From positions 1-64,000 of the forward strand of contig BLLW01000007.1 in assembly GCA_011959285.1 (NCBI GenBank): a stretch of DNA of 64,000 nt, in the 5' to 3' direction. This document shows, in pieces, positions 60,246-64,000 of the stretch. Under the pieces are notes generated by a model, which worked only from the letters and a program-made list of their open reading frames with translations, was not told the origin of the DNA and ran no database searches. The stretch is from Lachnospiraceae bacterium (GTDB lineage: Bacteria > Bacillota > Clostridia > Lachnospirales > Lachnospiraceae). The first letter of the stretch is position 1. Every line of letters begins with the position of its first letter. The position numbers and the translations under genes were made by a program.

Positions 60246-60297
60246 TAAGCTGTAACAGCTATCACTATTTAGAGAATCATAAGGAGTTTTTATATAA

Positions 60298-61227
60298 ATG
60301 CCAGTCGAAGACAAACTATCCATCATCATCCCTTCTTATAATGAACAGGATAATATAGCAAGGACCTTTCACACGATTTGCGAACTGTTGAACGCAAATC
60401 ATATCCCATTTGAAATCATCTTTGTGGATGATGGCTCTAAAGATTTAACCTACCAGCGTATCCAGGAATTATCTTCTACCCACCCAGAGGCAAAGGGCAT
60501 CTCCTTTTCACGAAATTTCGGCAAGGAAGCCGCTATTTTTGCCGGACTTGAAGTCGCACAGGGCGCCTGTTGTCTGATTATGGATTGTGACTTACAGCAC
60601 CCTGCTTCCTTGATTCCCGAAATGTACCGTCTCTGGAAAGAAGGGTTTGAGGTCATAGAAGGCATCAAATCTTCCCGCGGAAAGGAAACCCCACTGCATA
60701 CATTCTGCGCAAGAACCTTCTATCGCATCATCAGTAAGGTAACTGCCATCGATATGTCACACGCTTCTGATTTTAAGCTTTTAGACCGGAAGGCTGTGGA
60801 TGCACTCCTTGTCATGCCGGAACGCGCCCCCTTTTTCCGCGCCTTATCTTCATGGGTGGGCTTTCGGACCACTACGATTCCTTTTGAGGTGCAGGACCGG
60901 GAAATCGGCACTTCTAAATGGTCCTTGTGGAGCCTTACGAAATATGCCGTTCGGAATATCACTTCTTTTTCCAGTGCACCGCTTCAGTTGATTTCACTGC
61001 TGGGATGGATTATGTTTTTTGCTTCCATCGTTCTGAGCATTCAGTCGCTGTACCGTTATTTTTCCGGTACCGCTTTGGAAGGGTTTACGACGGTGATTCT
61101 TCTACAATTGGTCATTGGAAGTGTGCTCATGATCAGCCTTGGCTTTATTGGACACTATATTTCCAGGATTTATGATGAGATTAAGGCAAGACCCCGGTAT
61201 ATCATCAGCAAAAGATGCGGATGTTAA
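60298..61227 (+). CDS. GtrB-like polyprenyl-phosphate glycosyltransferase
   Basis: A 309-residue GT2 enzyme. SIIIPSYNEQDN (8-19), FVDDGSKD (42-49) and MDCDLQHP (95-102) are the nucleotide and metal motifs; RNFGKE and REIGTSKWSLWSL are the family marks of GtrB/YkoT-type bactoprenol glucosyltransferases. Two helices at about 228-250 and 263-287 anchor it, and a basic tail follows. It should charge undecaprenyl phosphate with glucose or a similar sugar for a GT-C enzyme. It is one of only four intact plus-strand genes besides the acyltransferase. It meets ugd tail to tail seven bases away. Confidence 0.92.
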   Translation: MPVEDKLSIIIPSYNEQDNIARTFHTICELLNANHIPFEIIFVDDGSKDLTYQRIQELSSTHPEAKGISFSRNFGKEAAIFAGLEVAQGACCLIMDCDLQHPASLIPEMYRLWKEGFEVIEGIKSSRGKETPLHTFCARTFYRIISKVTAIDMSHASDFKLLDRKAVDALLVMPERAPFFRALSSWVGFRTTTIPFEVQDREIGTSKWSLWSLTKYAVRNITSFSSAPLQLISLLGWIMFFASIVLSIQSLYRYFSGTALEGFTTVILLQLVIGSVLMISLGFIGHYISRIYDEIKARPRYIISKRCGC

Positions 61228-61234
61228 TTAGACC

Positions 61235-62545
61235 TTACCTTCCTATGCTGTAATATTCTACATTTGCTGCTTTCATTTCCGTTGGCTCGTATAAGTTCCG
61301 TCCATCATAAACTAACGGCGTGTGCATTTGATCCTTAAAGTTCTGGGGTTTTATTTCTTTAATTTCCGGCCATTCTGTAAAAATGAAGCATATATGGGCT
61401 CCGTCTAAGGCTTGTTTCGGAGTAGAAACATAGTTTATAGAGCCCTTATCCATTTTTCCTTCGGGGAAAAGTTGTTTGGAGCGCTCTGTTCCTTTAGGGT
61501 CGTAGGCATGAATTTGTGCACCTGCTGCCAGAAGGAGCCTTAAATTATCAATAGAAGGCGCTTCTCTTAAATCATCCGTTCCGGACTTAAAAGTAAGTCC
61601 TAACACTGCTACCTTTAAGCCATTAAAAGAAATCATTCTTTCTTTTGCTTTTTCAAAAAGCCGGGTCTTCTGTGCGCTGTTTACATCCACGCAGGCTTCT
61701 ACCGTTTTCAACTGGTAACCATGTTCTCGTGCAAGAAATTTGAGGGCTTTGGTATCTTTAGGGAAGCAGCTTCCGCCAAATCCGATTCCTGCATTTAAGA
61801 AACGGGCTCCAATTCTCTCATCATAACTCATTCCCTTAGCCACGTCGGTGATGTCAGCGCCTACCAGCTCACATAAGTTTGCAATGTCATTCATATAAGA
61901 AATCTTAAGCGCTAGAAAATCGTTGCAGGCGTACTTGATCATTTCAGCAGAACGACGTTTTACGGAAACTACAGGAAGACCAAAAGGTTCATAAATCTTC
62001 TGAAGAAGCACTTCTGCCTCTTTGCTTTCTGTCCCGATAATGATCCTTGCGGCATGAAGGGTATCATGGACAGCTGTCCCCTGGGCTAAAAATTCAGGAT
62101 TCGATGCCACCTCTACTTTTACGTCATGCACAAGAAAATCCTTGATGAACTGCTCCACCTTGTCGTTGGTTCCTACCGGAACGGTGGACTTTACGACCAC
62201 GAGACAGTCCTTTTCTATGGTCTCAGCAATCTGCCTGGACACCTCTGCTATGTAGCTTAAGTTTGCACTTCCGTCAGGCATTTCCGGCGTGCCGACGCCA
62301 ATGAAGATTGCATCTGCATCCCTGTATGCTTCCGCATAATCTGTAGTAAAGTGCAGCGTCCCTTCCGCATTATTTTTCTGCATCAGCTCCTCCAGCCCCT
62401 CTTCATAAATAGGCGAGATACCCTGACGCATCATTTCAACCTTTTTCTCATCGATATCCACACAAGTCACTTGATATCCCTTTTCTGCAAAGCACACGCC
62501 TGCTACCAATCCTACATATCCGGTTCCTGCAACTGCTATTTTCAT
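61235..62545 (-). CDS. ugd: UDP-glucose 6-dehydrogenase
   Basis: A 436-residue enzyme oxidising UDP-glucose to UDP-glucuronate with two NAD. It has GTGYVGLVAGVCFA (7-20), the hinge KSTVPVGT (119-126), NPEFLAQGTA, KYACNDFLALKISYMND (204-220) and the catalytic FGGSCFPKD with Cys260. Length is typical. RBS AAGGAGG lies six bases upstream. It follows a GT-C gene by 20 bases and supplies the epimerase at 56207-57205. Confidence 0.96.
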   Translation of the reverse strand: MKIAVAGTGYVGLVAGVCFAEKGYQVTCVDIDEKKVEMMRQGISPIYEEGLEELMQKNNAEGTLHFTTDYAEAYRDADAIFIGVGTPEMPDGSANLSYIAEVSRQIAETIEKDCLVVVKSTVPVGTNDKVEQFIKDFLVHDVKVEVASNPEFLAQGTAVHDTLHAARIIIGTESKEAEVLLQKIYEPFGLPVVSVKRRSAEMIKYACNDFLALKISYMNDIANLCELVGADITDVAKGMSYDERIGARFLNAGIGFGGSCFPKDTKALKFLAREHGYQLKTVEACVDVNSAQKTRLFEKAKERMISFNGLKVAVLGLTFKSGTDDLREAPSIDNLRLLLAAGAQIHAYDPKGTERSKQLFPEGKMDKGSINYVSTPKQALDGAHICFIFTEWPEIKEIKPQNFKDQMHTPLVYDGRNLYEPTEMKAANVEYYSIGR

Positions 62546-62565
62546 ATTCTGCCTCCTTTTTCTAT

Positions 62566-64000
62566 CTAATCTATTTTTTTTAAAATCTCATTTAATCCAA
62601 ATGCTGCCAGCGGGAGCATCAGAACGAAATATCCTAAAATGTATCGTGCCTGTGCCTCCCAGATCATATGAAACAAAAATCCGCCAAAAATATTCAACGC
62701 GAAATAAGCACGCGCTAAGAACCAATCCCTGCGCACAGAAAAGCAATATATCCCCGTACATAAGAACACAAAGAAATGATAAATATTCATTATTTCGTAT
62801 AGCACGTTTCTGCCTGTTCCATATATAAAGAACTGTGCCAATGAGGATAGATTTTCCACATGCCGGCTGTTCCATTCATTTGTGATCATTGCCTGAAAAG
62901 TAGGCGCATTCCACTGGGATGTAAATTTCTTGTAAAAAAAGTCAAGTGCGTAGCGCTGTTCATGCGCGAATTTATTCATAGATTCCTTAAGACTCTCCAC
63001 GCACGCCTTGCTTGTCAGTTCTCTGTCATAATTGTTATCACCATAAACAGTCCAATTATAACCATTATACCAGCCGCACGCATATCCCCCTTCATCTGCC
63101 TCCTGCATGCTCATTGCAATCCAGGCAATCTTAGGAATCCCCTTGGGAAACTCTGAAAGACCTGCACGTGCAGCATAGACGCCATTTACAATCCCTGTGC
63201 CAGCCTGAGAAATAAGGATAAGCCCAACCGCCCAGATTAACATTTTATATCTTTTTTTCTGGACAGCATGCAAAACAATGGCAATGACCGCCGCCACCAC
63301 TAAAATATTAATATTAGATTTTACAACAATACCAACAGACAGCAGCACTGCTGCCTTTAAAATGTTCTGCCATCTATCCGTTTTCAAGTACCGAATCATA
63401 CAGTAGATACTGCACACCCCAAAACTCCAGCCGATGATATCTCCATAGACAAACGTAGAAAAAAGGAAAAGCGGAAACATGCCCATAGATAAAACAGCTT
63501 CTATCCTTCCCACGCGCTCTTCTGCAAACAATTCTCTTGTAATCATTCCCAGCATTTTCAGGATGACCACGATACAGACAATATTGATCAACTGAAACAC
63601 AATGAAATTTTCCACGCCGAAAATCTGATAAATCCACTCAAGCAGTGCCGCAAAACCAATCTGGAAAGAATAACGGTAAAGATACTCCCCCTGCTCAAAC
63701 GCCTGATAGTTCTTCTCCATGAACTGGATTGCAATGTCACTGATCAATCCACTGTCGCAGGTGACGACACACCTAAAAAGCAGAACAATCAGTAAGCATA
63801 TGACTGCACTGTAAATCAGCGCCAGTCTCTCGATACGAATATGTTTCACCCACTTAGCTTTCATCAGGAAATGAAGGCATACAATGATTCCTCCCGATAC
63901 TGCCAGCACAACAAGCGGCTTGTCCCACTTATATTTTGCCGTCTCCATCACCTGATAGAGCTCAAAGTAGGTCGTACGCAAAAGGCTGTTGACGGTATTG
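62566..64000 (-). CDS. GT-C fold membrane protein, cut by the window edge
   Basis: At least 478 residues; the frame stays open to the end of the window, so the true start lies outside. About 12 membrane segments. After the second helix comes FRCVVTCDSGLISDIAIQFMEKN, with a possible catalytic Asp (CDSG) in the GT-C position, and AFEQGEYLYRYSFQIGFAALLEWIYQIFG resembles mannosyl/glucosyltransferase-like loops. A TTG at 63981 exists but has no RBS. It is probably another extracellular glycosyltransferase, in one unit with ugd. Confidence 0.8.
   Translation of the reverse strand, partial: NTVNSLLRTTYFELYQVMETAKYKWDKPLVVLAVSGGIIVCLHFLMKAKWVKHIRIERLALIYSAVICLLIVLLFRCVVTCDSGLISDIAIQFMEKNYQAFEQGEYLYRYSFQIGFAALLEWIYQIFGVENFIVFQLINIVCIVVILKMLGMITRELFAEERVGRIEAVLSMGMFPLFLFSTFVYGDIIGWSFGVCSIYCMIRYLKTDRWQNILKAAVLLSVGIVVKSNINILVVAAVIAIVLHAVQKKRYKMLIWAVGLILISQAGTGIVNGVYAARAGLSEFPKGIPKIAWIAMSMQEADEGGYACGWYNGYNWTVYGDNNYDRELTSKACVESLKESMNKFAHEQRYALDFFYKKFTSQWNAPTFQAMITNEWNSRHVENLSSLAQFFIYGTGRNVLYEIMNIYHFFVFLCTGIYCFSVRRDWFLARAYFALNIFGGFLFHMIWEAQARYILGYFVLMLPLAAFGLNEILKKID

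Overview
The window looks like a chromosomal cell-surface glycan locus from a low-to-mid GC Firmicute, most likely a Lachnospiraceae-type Clostridium. This rests on AGGAGG-like ribosome binding sites, sigma-A-type promoters, no outer-membrane machinery, and families typical of that group: CotH kinase, VTC-domain and DUF4956 proteins, DUF6056 and DUF6077 membrane proteins, and a GH25 lysozyme with a proline/threonine linker. Nearly all genes lie on the minus strand. I found no rRNA, tRNA, CRISPR array, phage or transposase gene.

Region 1 (1-18806) is an ABC-transporter-dependent, probably rhamnose-containing polysaccharide cluster. In transcription order it holds a GH25 lysozyme with a large acidic cytoplasmic tail, rfbB, rfbA, rfbC, a Wzm-type permease, a Wzt-type ATPase with a C-terminal glycan-binding-like domain, a methyltransferase/kinase-like fusion resembling the chain-terminating WbdD protein, four GT2 glycosyltransferases with a phosphohexomutase (pgcA) between them. 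rfbD is not in the window.

Region 2 (19091-33181) starts with two plus-strand genes (a small zinc-ribbon protein and a degenerate membrane SGNH protein). It continues with a long minus-strand operon: CotH, VTC-domain and DUF4956 (cassette A), a GT-C-like protein, a DUF6077-like protein split over two genes, an MBOAT acyltransferase and its SGNH partner. A second cassette (B: VTC, CotH, DUF4956) lies just upstream.

Region 3 (33343-42363) is a patchwork. It holds an AT-rich plus-strand acyltransferase, a dead membrane-protein gene with intact promoter and RBS, an FAD oxidoreductase, a 306-bp foldback element, a radical SAM/SPASM protein, the third cassette (C: CotH, VTC, DUF4956) and a 5'-truncated PDDEXK (DUF1016) nuclease remnant.

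Region 4 (42414-56032) has a second MBOAT/SGNH pair, an eight-gene operon (two GT-C proteins, two FAD oxidoreductases, three GT2 enzymes, a DegT aminotransferase) and an SGNH lipoprotein. Region 5 (56207-64000) has a UDP-glucuronate 4-epimerase, a secreted protein, an XRE regulator, a DUF6056 membrane protein, a GtrB-like glycosyltransferase, UDP-glucose dehydrogenase and a GT-C protein cut by the window edge.

Together the genes supply activated sugars (dTDP-sugar, UDP-GlcA, probably UDP-GalA), polymerise and export glycan, add sugars and acyl groups outside the membrane, and link this to three copies of a poorly understood CotH/VTC/DUF4956 module. That module is the best candidate for an undescribed system here.
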